Assembly: GCF_936943645.1 (NCBI RefSeq)
Contig: NZ_CAKZJO010000057.1
Location: 1-64,000 of the forward strand
From: an uncultured Bradyrhizobium sp.
GTDB lineage: Bacteria; Pseudomonadota; Alphaproteobacteria; Rhizobiales; Xanthobacteraceae
Direction of reading: 5' to 3'
Length of the DNA: 64,000 nucleotides
This document shows, piece after piece, positions 1 to 8,648 of the stretch (position 1 is its first letter; the number at the start of each line of letters is the position of its first letter). The notes under the pieces were generated by a model. The model had not been told where the DNA came from. It searched no databases and saw nothing but the letters and a program-made list of their open reading frames with translations. Both the position numbers and the translations under genes were made by a program.

Positions 1-330
1 GACGGCTTATGCCGTGCTCTCCCCGGGGAGCGTTGCACTATTGCCCCCGTCGCCTCGCAGATGACTGATGCAACGGCCCGGTTGGGCCGCCGCATCACCA
101 CGAGACTTGGCGCACAGACCCCGGGCGCCAGGACCACACGGTTTTGCCGTACGCTTGTCACACCGGTCGTGTGCGCGAAGGCTGCTGCTCACGGTTTTGC
201 CGCCCCGCAAAGCCTGTCGCGACGATGTGACGAGCGTCCACCGCAGCTCACCCCACGTTCGTGACGATCGCGATACGCCCCTCTGCCCGGGGTGAGTTGC
301 CGAAAGAATGCGACAAAGCCGAATTTCTGT
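1..330. repeat. Non-coding stretch resembling a dispersed Bradyrhizobium repeat
   Basis: The first 455 bases hold no credible gene: open frames occur on both strands but none has a ribosome site or recognisable protein. The text (GTTGGGCCG, CACCACGAGACTTGG and two copies of CACGGTTTTGCCG) matches what I remember of a repeat scattered through Bradyrhizobium genomes, where it often lies beside small genes. The left end is cut by the window. The family assignment is from memory and is unverified. Confidence 0.4.
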
Positions 331-455
331 AAAGGCGAATATTTTTGCCCGTGCGCATTGCCCCACGGCTCGTGTGTTTTGCGCGTCGGGCACCACAACA
401 GCTTGTAGGCGACGGGGACGTTGCAAGCCGCGCGCAGCATGCTATCGCTCGCATC

Positions 456-809
456 ATGACGCCGAAAAACTTCGAAGCACGCTGCCTGCGCCTGCCGGCC
501 GCCACCAAGGTGGTGCAGTGGGAAGGCACCTCCGTGTTCAAGGTCGGCGGCAAGATGTTCGCGCTCGGCGGCGGTTTTGCCGCAGGCTCCGGCGGCTACA
601 TGTTCAAGGTCTCGGACATGGCCTATGCGATGCTGATCGAGCATGGCGTGGCGCGGCCGGCGCCCTACCTCGCACGCGCCAAATGGGTGCAGCTCGTCGG
701 CAACAACTCACTGCCCGATGCCGAGCTATCCGGCTATCTCGTCCAGGCCCACGCGCTGATCGTGGCGAAGCTGACGCGGAAGGCTCGCCGGGAACTGGGG
801 CTCGGCTGA
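456..809 (+). CDS. MmcQ/YjbR family protein
   Basis: A 117-residue protein with the compact YjbR (CyaY-like) fold signature: an N-terminal helix (MTPKNFEARCLRLP), a WEGTSVFKVGGKMFAL strand block, and a C-terminal half with ARAKWVQL and a SYxLV-like helix (SGYLVQAHALI). The family is widespread and small; a DNA-binding role has been suggested for some members but the function is not firmly known. The ATG at 456 is chosen because the upstream extension (to 345) lies in the repeat-like region and adds residues not expected for the family. It stands alone, 46 bases before the MarR-GNAT gene. Confidence 0.8.
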   Translation: MTPKNFEARCLRLPAATKVVQWEGTSVFKVGGKMFALGGGFAAGSGGYMFKVSDMAYAMLIEHGVARPAPYLARAKWVQLVGNNSLPDAELSGYLVQAHALIVAKLTRKARRELGLG

Positions 810-818
810 TCGGCCGAA

Positions 819-851
819 TTGACCTTCGTGCAATATCTGACTAAAGTCAGA
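819..851 (+). promoter_or_regulatory. Promoter with overlapping palindromic operator for the MarR-GNAT gene
   Basis: A -35-like TTGACC (819-824) is followed after 17 bases by TAAAGT (842-847). A near-perfect palindrome, TCTGACT-aa-AGTCAGA (836-851), covers the -10 and ends four bases before the ATG. No Shine-Dalgarno sequence fits between, so the transcript may be leaderless or nearly so. Binding of the MarR domain here would block its own promoter, which is the common MarR arrangement. Inference from sequence only. Confidence 0.55.
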
Positions 852-855
852 CATC

Positions 856-1728
856 ATGCTGGATCCGATCTCCCGCGTTCGCCGCTTCAACCGCGCCGTC
901 ACCTCCGCCGTCGGTGCACTCGACACCTCCTTCCTGGGGCGCGGCCGTCCGCTGGGCGCGGCGCGGGTGCTCAATGCGATCGGGCATGGACGTTCCGATG
1001 TCGCGGAAATCCGCGACTATCTCGGCCTCGATTCCGGATTGATGAGCCGCCTGCTGCGCAGTCTCGAGGACGAAGGCGTGATCGAGACCGAAGCGCATCA
1101 GGACGATGCCCGCCGGCGGGTCGCTAAATTGACGCGGACCGGCCGGCGCGAGTTCGCGGCCTATGAGGCGCTGTCGAACGCGCAGGCCGAGGGCTTCCTG
1201 GCGCAACATTCACAACGCGAGGCGCTGCTGGCGGCGATGGACCTGATCGCCTCCACCCTGACCCGCGAGCGGATTGCGCTGAAGGAGATGGACCCGCGCA
1301 GCGACGAAGCGCGCCATTGCCTCGGCGAGTACTATGCCGAGCTCGGCCGCCGTTTCAAACAGGGTTTTGACGTTTCTCTTTCGAGAGATCCTGACGCCAA
1401 GGACATGCGCCGGCCGCGCGGCAGCTTCATCGTCGCGATGTCGGACACGCTGCCGATCGGGTGCGTCGGCTTGAAGGGAACGGATCACGGCTACGCCGAG
1501 ATCAAGCGGCTGTGGGTCGCCCCCGCCGCACGCGGATTGCGGCTCGGCCGGCGCCTGATGGACGCAGCCGAGGATGCCGCACGCACGCTCGGCATCGCGC
1601 TGTTGCGGCTCGACACCAACAGTGCGCTGCCCGAGGCCGGCCAGCTCTACCGCACCACCGGCTGGAACGAGATTCCGCGCTTCAACGACGATCCCTATCC
1701 GGACCTGTTCTTCGAAAAGCGCCTCTAG
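856..1728 (+). CDS. MarR-family regulator fused to GNAT acetyltransferase
   Basis: A 290-residue two-domain protein. Residues about 1-145 form a MarR winged helix (LGLDSGLMSRLLRSLEDEGV is the recognition-helix region, followed by a DDARRRVAKLT wing). Residues about 150-290 are a GNAT N-acetyltransferase: IKRLWVAPAARGLRLGRRLM carries the acetyl-CoA pyrophosphate loop (RGLRLGRRL), and YRTTGWNEI is the usual C-terminal strand. Such MarR-GNAT fusions are a known family; the acetylated substrate is unknown. It lies downstream of a palindrome that overlaps its promoter, so autoregulation is likely. No obvious operon partner; the NTF2-like gene follows after 65 bases. Confidence 0.88.
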   Translation: MLDPISRVRRFNRAVTSAVGALDTSFLGRGRPLGAARVLNAIGHGRSDVAEIRDYLGLDSGLMSRLLRSLEDEGVIETEAHQDDARRRVAKLTRTGRREFAAYEALSNAQAEGFLAQHSQREALLAAMDLIASTLTRERIALKEMDPRSDEARHCLGEYYAELGRRFKQGFDVSLSRDPDAKDMRRPRGSFIVAMSDTLPIGCVGLKGTDHGYAEIKRLWVAPAARGLRLGRRLMDAAEDAARTLGIALLRLDTNSALPEAGQLYRTTGWNEIPRFNDDPYPDLFFEKRL

Positions 1729-1793
1729 GCGGGACCGCTTGCGAGCCCCGCGCGTTAGGGACGAAGCCCAGGTGGGCTTCGCTGAGCTTCGAC

Positions 1794-2180
1794 ATGACCC
1801 GAAATGACCTCGCCGATCTCTACCGCGCCTATATTGCCTGCCTGAACCGGCAGGATTGGCCCTCGCTCGGCCGGTTCGTGCACGACGATGTCGTCCATAA
1901 CGGCCGGCCGCTCGGCCTGCCCGGCTATCGCGCGATGCTGGAGCGGGACTTTCGCGAGATCCCGGATCTGCGCTTCGACATCGCGCTGCTGATCGCAGAT
2001 CCGCCCCGCATCGCGGCGCGGCTGCAGTTCGATTGTTCGCCCGTCGGGACATTTTTGGGGCTTGCCGTCAACGGCAGGCAGGTGTCGTTCTGCGAGAACG
2101 TGTTCTACGAATTCGCCGATGATAGGATCCGACAGGTCTGGTCGGTGATCGACAAGGCCGCGATCGAGGCGCAGCTCTGA
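1794..2180 (+). CDS. SnoaL/NTF2-like ester cyclase family protein
   Basis: A 128-residue single-domain protein with the NTF2-like cone fold typical of SnoaL-like polyketide cyclases: an N-terminal helix (YRAYIACLNRQDWPSLGRFV), HDDVVHNGRPLG, and a C-terminal strand pair (ENVFYEFADDRIRQVWSVID). The name implies cyclisation of polyketide esters, but most relatives in proteobacteria are of unknown substrate. The ATG at 1794 is preferred: an earlier in-frame extension would run into the GNAT gene. No linkage to the polyketide cluster 18 kb away is apparent. Confidence 0.8.
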   Translation: MTRNDLADLYRAYIACLNRQDWPSLGRFVHDDVVHNGRPLGLPGYRAMLERDFREIPDLRFDIALLIADPPRIAARLQFDCSPVGTFLGLAVNGRQVSFCENVFYEFADDRIRQVWSVIDKAAIEAQL

Positions 2181-2201
2181 CGCCGCGCCTCGATCCGAAG
2201 C

Positions 2202-3416
2202 TCACGCGGCCGCCGGGGCCACTTGTCCTTGCGGCTTTGCGAACGGTTTGAACGTCATCGCCATCAGGAAGGCGCCGAGGCCCATTGCCCAGGAGGCGAT
2301 GTAGAGCCAGGCGTAGCTGGAGAAGGCGTCGTAGATCAGGCCGCCGGCGAGCGGGCCGGTGGCCATGCCGAGGCTGCCGGCCATCGCCGTGCCGCCGATC
2401 ACCGTACCCATCATCCGAAGCGGAAAGTTCTCGCGGATGATCACCGCATAGAGCGGCATGGTGCCGGCATAGATGAAGCCGAAGACGGCGCCGACGGCGT
2501 AGAAGGTCGCGAGCTGATGCGCGAAGACGTAGGCCAGCGCGCCGAACGCCTGCAGCAGCAGGCCCGAGACCAGCACGCGCTTGGCGCCGAACCGGTCGCC
2601 CATCAGGCCGAACGCGATGCGGCCGCCGAGGCCGGCAAACCCCTCGATGCTGTAGATCGTCACCGCCGCGATCAGCGGAATGCCGCAGCTGACGGCATAG
2701 CTGACGGTGTGGATGATCGGACCGGAATGGGTGGCGCAGCAGAAGAAATTGGTCGCGAGCAGAACCAGGAATTGCGGCGAGCGCAGCGCCTCGCTTCTCG
2801 ACATCTCGCTTTGCCCGGCCCCCGTCGGGGCGGCCACGGCCTGCGCGAGGGCCGGCGGACGGCGCACCAGGAACGAGACCGGGATCATGATCGCCCCGAC
2901 CACCAGTGCCACGATCTGCATCGAGGTACGCCAGTCGTGGCCGGAGACGAGCCAGGCCGCGAGCGGCGCCATCGTCATCGGCGCCATGCCCATGCCGGCC
3001 GACACCAGCGACACCGCGAGGCTGCGATGGGTGTCGAACCAGCCGGTGACGGTCGCCATCATCGGCGCGAAGATCGCAGCGCAGGACGCGCCGGTGAGCA
3101 AGCCGAACACGAACTGGAACACCAGCAGCGAGGTGGCATGGCTCGCGGCGAACAGGCTGAGCGTCAGCACGATCGATCCCGTCAGCACCACCGGCCGCGG
3201 CCCGAACTTATCGGACAGCGTGCCCCAGGCCATGCTGGTGAGGGCCATCGCCAGAAAGCCGATCGTCATCGCGCTGGAGATGCCGGTCACCGACCAGCCG
3301 GTGTCCTTGGTGATCGGCTGCAGGAACACCGGCAGCGAAAACATGCCGCCGATCGCAACGCAGCCAAGCAGGCCGCCGGCGGCGACGATCACCCAGCGAT
3401 AGGGGGATTGAGTCAT
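2202..3416 (-). CDS. MFS transporter
   Basis: A 404-residue inner-membrane carrier with about twelve hydrophobic segments and the MFS loop 2-3 motif (WGTLSDKFGPRPVVL, around residues 65-80) with its counterpart in the second half (GLMGDRFGAKRVLV). The pattern resembles the OFA/monocarboxylate-type branch. Substrate cannot be read from sequence. Start at 3416 (ATG, with a GGGAG ribosome site eight bases upstream) is preferred to a longer frame beginning at 3488, which adds a hydrophilic Ser/Arg-rich leader. It is convergent with the NTF2-like gene (22-base gap) and has no evident operon partner. Confidence 0.88.
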   Translation of the reverse strand: MTQSPYRWVIVAAGGLLGCVAIGGMFSLPVFLQPITKDTGWSVTGISSAMTIGFLAMALTSMAWGTLSDKFGPRPVVLTGSIVLTLSLFAASHATSLLVFQFVFGLLTGASCAAIFAPMMATVTGWFDTHRSLAVSLVSAGMGMAPMTMAPLAAWLVSGHDWRTSMQIVALVVGAIMIPVSFLVRRPPALAQAVAAPTGAGQSEMSRSEALRSPQFLVLLATNFFCCATHSGPIIHTVSYAVSCGIPLIAAVTIYSIEGFAGLGGRIAFGLMGDRFGAKRVLVSGLLLQAFGALAYVFAHQLATFYAVGAVFGFIYAGTMPLYAVIIRENFPLRMMGTVIGGTAMAGSLGMATGPLAGGLIYDAFSSYAWLYIASWAMGLGAFLMAMTFKPFAKPQGQVAPAAA

Positions 3417-3654
3417 CTTTGTCTCCCGAGATGATCTTGTCTGAGGGGAAGACGAATGGGAACTGCGGCGGCCGACAGCCTCGCGCAAGTTATTTTGCGG
3501 ATCTGACGACGTAAAATCGCGAAAACAACCCCATGCACAGTAGCCGGCCGCTGCGCGATCAAGGACTTAGCGAGCGAACAGAACGAGCTGCCAGCGCCTC
3601 GCGACGGCCCGCCGCGATTTGACTTATCGGGCAAAACACCTGCGTCGCGCCCGG

Positions 3655-6600
3655 TCAGACCTCGAACAAGGCCTTGACGTCCTCCTCGGTGAGCGCCGAA
3701 GCGATCTGTCCTTCGCGCTCGAACAGGCCGTCAGCCAGCGCGCGCTTCCGAGCCTTGAGCTCGTCCATCTTCTCCTCGATCGTGCCGGCCGCGACCAGTC
3801 TGTAAACGAACACGGCCTTGTCCTGCCCGATCCGGTAGGCGCGATCGATGGCCTGCTCCTCGACGGCGGGATTCCACCAGGGATCGAAGATGATCACGGT
3901 ATCGGCAGCGGTGAGATTAAGGCCCACGCCGCCCGCCTTCAGGCTGACGAGGAATACCTGCGCCGCTCCGTTCTGAAAGGCCTCGATCGCGGCTTTCCGG
4001 TCCTTGGTGTCGCCAGTGAGGAGACTGTAGCGCAGGCCGTCTGCCTCGAAGCGGCGCCGGATCAGATCGAGCATGGAGGTGAACTGGGAGAAGACGATGA
4101 TCTTCCGGCCCTCACTCAACAGCTCCGATACCATCTCGATCAGGCGCTCAAGCTTGGCCGATGGCCGCTCCACGGCGTCACGGAGCTTCAGCAGCTCCGG
4201 ATCGCAACAGGCCTGCCGCATTCTCAGCAAAGCTTCCAACACCACGATGTGGCTCTTGGCGAGGCCACGCTTGGCAATCGCCTGGCGGACCTTGCGCGAC
4301 ATCGACAGCCGGATCGAATCGTAGAGGTCGCGCTGCGGGCCCTCGAGCACGATCTTCTCCATGATCTCGCTCTTGGGCGGTAGTTCCGTCGCTACTTCAG
4401 CCTTCGTTCGACGCAACAGGAAGGGCTTGACCCGCTGCGCCAGGGCTGCTGCACGAATCTGGTCACCGCGCTTCTCGATCGGCGTGCGCCATTGGCGCGA
4501 GAACGCCGCCTTGTCGCCGAGATAGCCTGGATTTGCGAAGCTCATGATCGACCAAAGCTCGCCGAGATGGTTTTCCATCGGCGTGCCGGTGAGACAGAAG
4601 CGATGCTCGGCCTTGATGTCCCGCAGCCAGCGGGTGGTGGCGGCGTCAGGATTCTTGATCGTCTGTGCTTCGTCCAGCACGGCGATGTGCCAGTCCCGCG
4701 TCAGAAGCACTTCCCGATCCCGCGCGATCAAAGGATAGGTCGTCAGCACGAGATCATGCTCGGCAATGGCGCCGAACCTCTCCTTGCGGTCGGGTCCCTG
4801 GAGGACGAGCACCTTCAAGCCCGGCGCGAATTTCTGCGCTTCGGCCGACCAGTTGGTCATCAGGCTGGTCGGTGCGACGACCAGCACCGGGCTTTTCTGG
4901 CACCCCCGCTGCTTTTCGAGCGTGATCAACGCCAGGACCTGAATTGTCTTGCCAAGACCCATGTCGTCGGCCAGGACGCCGCCCAACCCGCTCTCGCGGA
5001 GTAGATCGAGCCATGCCACGCCCTGGGCCTGATAGGGCCGAAGCGTCGCATGGAAGGTCGGCGGAATGTCCGGCGTGGCCAATCCCCGCAGCTGAAGCAG
5101 GTTGGCGAGACGACGCAGGTTATCGGCCCCGCGAAAGACGAAGCTCTCGCTCTCCAGTCCCAGCAGCGGAACGACGTCCGCCTGGGACAGCCTGATCTTC
5201 CTCGAGCCACCCGCGAGAGCGCCGCTCAGATGCAGGCTATGCAGCGCCAGCACCACGGGAAGAAAGCGATCGGCCGCCAACGCCAGCTTGCGGCCATCGG
5301 TCAATGGCAGATAGAACCGCTCGCCCCTCTCAGCGAGTTGTCTCAACCGATCTGGCGTGAAGTCGGGCGCCGAGACCAGCGCGGCGACGTGCGGGGCGAG
5401 GTCCTGGCGTTCGCCGTCGATGTCGATGCCGAGCGCCAGCTCGAACCAGTCGATGCCGTTGGATTCCAGCGCCGCGTCGAAGTCGCCCGAGGACTCGGCG
5501 AGCCGAAACGGAAAATCGTCGTCGATCAGGATCTCGAAGCCTTCCGACGTCAACTGATCGCCCTGCTGCGCGAGAAATTCGAACCAGCCGCCCTGATCGC
5601 GCAGCGTGAGATCCATGGCATGGCGAAAGTCCAGCTCCGAAAAAGCGGTTCGCGCGTCGACGAGACCGAGGTCGACCAAACGCTTGCGCGCCTGCCTCTC
5701 CTTGCCCTGTCGCCGCGTGATGGCGAACAATTGTCCCGCCTGAAACAACTCCACCCGGCTCGGTCGCTGGTTTGGATCGATATCGAACCCGCCATAGCGG
5801 AATCCGAGGCTGGCGACCGCCACCGGACCGCGCGCTTCGTTCTTGTTGTGGTAGTAGTAGAAGCTCGCGAGATGTCCGAGCCGGAGCCGCAGCACCGGGC
5901 GAGGATCCTCTTCGATGGTCACCGCAACGGGCGGCGGCGCGGGCAAAACGCCATGATGAGCCTCGGGCAGCTTCTGAGCGAGGCGGCGCGAAACCTCCTC
6001 CACCTGAGCGCGCGGGATGGCTGGCGCCGACAGGAGCTGAAAGGCCAATCGTGGCGGCAGGCCGAATTGCGCCGGTCCGATCAGCCCCGAGGCTTCATCG
6101 ACATAGACTGGCGGCTCGGCATTGAGTGCGACCGCTCCAGCCACGAGAAGATGAGGAGTGAGACCGCGCTTTCCCGCCGACTGCCATTCGATCCTGCCCT
6201 CGCGTGCGTCCCCCCACTTCAGTGGCGCGCCCTTGTGATCGAGCCAGAACGCCCGGCCGGTCGCGACAATCCGCTTCAGCAACTCCTCCGGATAGGGTCC
6301 CTGCTCGGAATATCCGCGGGTGCCGGCTGCCGCCTGCGTCACGATCTCGATGTCGACATCGCGGAAATATTTCGGCGCCCGTTCGGGCTTGAACTCGTAC
6401 AGGCTGGGACTGGCATAGTTGCCGCCGAAGCCGCCGGCCTTGAGCACGCGAACGGACCGTAAGGACAATTCCAGCTGCGGCATTGCGTGTTCTGACGGCT
6501 CAAGACAGTATAGCAAGCACTGGCTCTCATCCCCAGCGCCGCCCCGCGCTGCCCGGCCGACGCTGTCGATCCAGTTGGTCAGCTCTAACGAGAGAACAGG

Positions 6601-7026
6601 AGGCGCCGTGGGCATTTCGCGCGCGGCTGGCGTGTTCGGCGCCGCGACCTCCTTCCCGCTCAAGGCCTGCAGAAGCGTTGCGGCGACGTGCTTGCAATTG
6701 AAGTCCATCGGACAATCGCAATCGCCATCGAGGCTGGTGAGATCGTCTCCGCTGAACGTCAGGGCGATATCGACCTGATATCTGTTGGATCCGCTGCCCC
6801 GCACCTCCGCCGTGACATGCTTCAGGTCGTCGCTCACCTTCAGCTTCGAGACGCGGCCCTGCGCCTGATAAGAGACCGCTTTCTCCATCGCCGATCGGCT
6901 GAAGTAGGTATAGATCGACTTGCGCTTGAGAACGTCCGAGAGCACTTGCGGCAATTCCGGTCCTTTGAGCTTCCAGCATAGCGGCTCGACCCGAACCGTT
7001 GTAGCAGCAACGTCGAGGTTCCCCAC
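3655..7026 (-). CDS. SNF2-family DEAD/DEAH helicase with N-terminal SWIM zinc finger
   Basis: A 1,123-residue ATP-dependent DNA translocase of the bacterial SNF2 type. The SWIM zinc finger is at residues 103-113 (C-x-C-x5-C-x-H, in CDCPMDFNCKH). A long middle region corresponds to the bacterial SNF2-associated domain. The motor occupies about residues 660-1,120: motif I LADDMGLGKT near 687, motif II DEAQ near 785, LTGTPMENHL, then FSQFTSMLDLI and the arginine-finger region NPAVEEQAIDRAYRIGQ. Members act on DNA or nucleoprotein in repair or chromosome upkeep; the role of this class is poorly defined. The apparent start is GTG at 7026 with only a weak ribosome site, so a somewhat later start is possible. 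Confidence 0.92.
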   Translation of the reverse strand: MGNLDVAATTVRVEPLCWKLKGPELPQVLSDVLKRKSIYTYFSRSAMEKAVSYQAQGRVSKLKVSDDLKHVTAEVRGSGSNRYQVDIALTFSGDDLTSLDGDCDCPMDFNCKHVAATLLQALSGKEVAAPNTPAAREMPTAPPVLSLELTNWIDSVGRAARGGAGDESQCLLYCLEPSEHAMPQLELSLRSVRVLKAGGFGGNYASPSLYEFKPERAPKYFRDVDIEIVTQAAAGTRGYSEQGPYPEELLKRIVATGRAFWLDHKGAPLKWGDAREGRIEWQSAGKRGLTPHLLVAGAVALNAEPPVYVDEASGLIGPAQFGLPPRLAFQLLSAPAIPRAQVEEVSRRLAQKLPEAHHGVLPAPPPVAVTIEEDPRPVLRLRLGHLASFYYYHNKNEARGPVAVASLGFRYGGFDIDPNQRPSRVELFQAGQLFAITRRQGKERQARKRLVDLGLVDARTAFSELDFRHAMDLTLRDQGGWFEFLAQQGDQLTSEGFEILIDDDFPFRLAESSGDFDAALESNGIDWFELALGIDIDGERQDLAPHVAALVSAPDFTPDRLRQLAERGERFYLPLTDGRKLALAADRFLPVVLALHSLHLSGALAGGSRKIRLSQADVVPLLGLESESFVFRGADNLRRLANLLQLRGLATPDIPPTFHATLRPYQAQGVAWLDLLRESGLGGVLADDMGLGKTIQVLALITLEKQRGCQKSPVLVVAPTSLMTNWSAEAQKFAPGLKVLVLQGPDRKERFGAIAEHDLVLTTYPLIARDREVLLTRDWHIAVLDEAQTIKNPDAATTRWLRDIKAEHRFCLTGTPMENHLGELWSIMSFANPGYLGDKAAFSRQWRTPIEKRGDQIRAAALAQRVKPFLLRRTKAEVATELPPKSEIMEKIVLEGPQRDLYDSIRLSMSRKVRQAIAKRGLAKSHIVVLEALLRMRQACCDPELLKLRDAVERPSAKLERLIEMVSELLSEGRKIIVFSQFTSMLDLIRRRFEADGLRYSLLTGDTKDRKAAIEAFQNGAAQVFLVSLKAGGVGLNLTAADTVIIFDPWWNPAVEEQAIDRAYRIGQDKAVFVYRLVAAGTIEEKMDELKARKRALADGLFEREGQIASALTEEDVKALFEV

Positions 7027-7112
7027 AGCTGCCGCATCCTCGCCGTCCGAAGGACTTGCCGGCCTCTGCGGGGTGCTTCACCATTCCCCTGGGGACTTGC
7101 GGGAAATGATCC

Positions 7113-7299
7113 ATGCCAAAGATCGACATCACTGCTGTGCCAACACGTAGAGGCTCCGGCTATCCGGCCCCCCTCAACGCACCGTGTGCCGAGCGCATCC
7201 GCCAGCGGCTCGGCGATGCCGGCGGCCTCGAGGATTTAGAGCCCGGCGTCCGACGGCCGGTTCCTGCACAAGGACGGCACGCCCTATCCGGACGCATGA
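7113..7299 (+). pseudogene. Internally deleted cupin-domain gene
   Basis: The ATG at 7113 opens a frame MPKIDITAVPTRRGSGYPA...RIRQRLGDAGGLEDL, which I recognise as the start of a common rhizobial cupin protein. From about 7244 the typical end of that protein (SDGRFLHKDGTPYPDA, stop TGA 7297-7299) appears in a different frame. The whole metal-binding barrel between them, roughly 100 residues, is absent. The simplest reading is one internal deletion near 7240 leaving both ends. It fills the 290-base gap between the helicase and the membrane-protein gene. Confidence 0.65.
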
Positions 7300-7316
7300 A
7301 CGTCCGCTGGAAAGTC

Positions 7317-7895
7317 TCACATGGCAGCGCTGCGGCGCCACGCGCTGACCGTGAGCCAGATCGCCGAGACCAGGAAGTAGAGCGCACCGACCGCAGCATA
7401 GCCGGCGACGTTCGCGATCCCCGGGATTGCCGGCATCGTGGCCTGAAAGATGAAGAAGCCGCCCGCCAGGGCTGATTGGCCACCGCTGAGCACCATGGCC
7501 CATTGCGCGCCAAAACGCTTCCAGCGCCGCACTGCCGTGCCGAGCTGGAGCAATCCCGACAGGATCGCCCAGGCCCCGAAGATCCCGAGCACCCAATTCA
7601 TGCTCGCCTGCAAGGCCAGCGCGACCGCGAGTGCGGCCGCCAGGCTGATCAGCACGTTCAGGCCCTGCGTGCGGTTCTGGTTCAACCCGCCGCTGCAGAG
7701 CGCATCGAGATAATTGGCCGCGGCGTCCCACGCCGGATAAGCGACGAGCAGCGCTGCAGCGATGACTCCCGACGACGGCGCGATGGCCAAGGCCGCGACG
7801 ACCCAGGCGACGGAAAACGCAGCCCGCAGGGCATAATACTGCTTCAGCCATTGCGCGTGCTCGCCCGTGACCAAAGGCGTGTCGTGATTTCTCAT
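7317..7895 (-). CDS. DUF308/HdeD-like membrane protein
   Basis: A 192-residue integral membrane protein with about six hydrophobic segments in the pattern of the DUF308 (HdeD-like) family; the substrate or partner is unknown, though HdeD in E. coli is linked to acid resistance. The residues LCSGGLNQNRTQGLN and SGGQSALAGGFF mark polar loops. A GGAAAG ribosome site precedes the ATG at 7895. Eleven bases upstream lies an operator-like palindrome also present before the neighbouring TetR gene, so this gene is probably the TetR target. The GC and codon pattern match the surroundings. Confidence 0.7.
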   Translation of the reverse strand: MRNHDTPLVTGEHAQWLKQYYALRAAFSVAWVVAALAIAPSSGVIAAALLVAYPAWDAAANYLDALCSGGLNQNRTQGLNVLISLAAALAVALALQASMNWVLGIFGAWAILSGLLQLGTAVRRWKRFGAQWAMVLSGGQSALAGGFFIFQATMPAIPGIANVAGYAAVGALYFLVSAIWLTVSAWRRSAAM

Positions 7896-7905
7896 TGTCT
7901 TTCCT

Positions 7906-7921
7906 TACCTACTAGTTGGTA
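7906..7921. promoter_or_regulatory. Probable TetR operator, copy 1
   Basis: The 16-base site TACCTACTAGTTGGTA is a palindrome with 14 of 16 positions symmetric. It lies 11 bases upstream of the membrane-protein start. It matches the site at 8583-8598 at 14 of 16 positions, which ties it to the TetR gene. Confidence 0.7.
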
Positions 7922-7987
7922 GTTTCACGAGCAAAGTGAATTGGCCCGCCGCCGCGATGCCTTGCAGCCGGGGTCGCGCCGCCTCCG

Positions 7988-8572
7988 TCAGTGCCTGGTG
8001 GACAGCCGGTCCAGCAGCGGCCGGGTGATCGTCCCGAACATTCTGGGATCGCCATAGGCACGCGCCGACAGCATCGCGCCGTGGACGGTGGCCATGAATC
8101 CTTCCGCCTCGATCTTCGCAGTCGAGGAAAGATGCAGCCGCCCCTTCCGCTTGCCGCGCTCCAGCACCGATGTCAGCCACGACGCAAGGACACGGAAATG
8201 CGCGCGGACTTCCAGCGCCACCTCCTCGGGGAGGATCGGAAGCTCGCTGGCCAGCAGCGCGCAAACGCAGAACGGCGCGGTGGCGTCCGTGATGCAGGCT
8301 TCCCAATAGGCCACATAGTTTTCGAGCTGGTCGCGCGGGTCCGCGATGTTGCGCTCGAGTGCCGCCAGACCCGTCTGCGCCTCTTCGCGATAGCGCGACA
8401 CCAGGGTGCGGACCAGGTCGACCTTGCTGGCGAAATGATGGTGGATGCTCGGCTTGCGGATGCCGACCACGTCGGCGATGTCGGCATAGCTGAAGCCGTT
8501 GTAGCCGCCGGCAATGATCAGCGAGCGGGCGCAGGCCAGGATGTCGTCGGCGGTGGAGGAGACGTTGCTCAT
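7988..8572 (-). CDS. TetR/AcrR family transcriptional regulator
   Basis: A 194-residue repressor. The N-terminal helix-turn-helix (residues about 8-55) reads GYNGFSYADIADVVGIRKPSIHHHF, the standard TetR signature. The C-terminal ligand domain (CITDATAPFCVCALLASELPILPEEV) resembles the YxaF/LmrA-type branch with a cysteine-bearing helix, but the ligand is unknown. It is encoded on the same strand just upstream of the DUF308 membrane-protein gene, with 92 bases between. Matching palindromes precede both genes, so it probably represses both itself and the membrane protein. Confidence 0.9.
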   Translation of the reverse strand: MSNVSSTADDILACARSLIIAGGYNGFSYADIADVVGIRKPSIHHHFASKVDLVRTLVSRYREEAQTGLAALERNIADPRDQLENYVAYWEACITDATAPFCVCALLASELPILPEEVALEVRAHFRVLASWLTSVLERGKRKGRLHLSSTAKIEAEGFMATVHGAMLSARAYGDPRMFGTITRPLLDRLSTRH

Positions 8573-8582
8573 GCCGTTTAGC

Positions 8583-8598
8583 TACCTTCCAGTTGGTA
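8583..8598. promoter_or_regulatory. Probable TetR operator, copy 2
   Basis: TACCTTCCAGTTGGTA lies 10 bases upstream of the TetR start codon (8572) and shares 14 of 16 positions with the site at 7906-7921. It also falls between the TetR gene and the divergent deformylase-like gene (start 8649), so it could influence that gene as well. Confidence 0.65.
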
Positions 8599-8648
8599 GG
8601 TCGTCAAGAACGGGTGCTTCAACGATCCGTGAGTGGTAAGAGCCGGCC

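Noticed and set aside
1210..2052. A 280-codon minus-strand frame across the MarR-GNAT and NTF2-like genes
   Set aside because: Antisense to two genes with clear family motifs.
5050..6462. A 470-codon plus-strand open frame
   Set aside because: Shadow of the SNF2 helicase gene; no recognisable domain.
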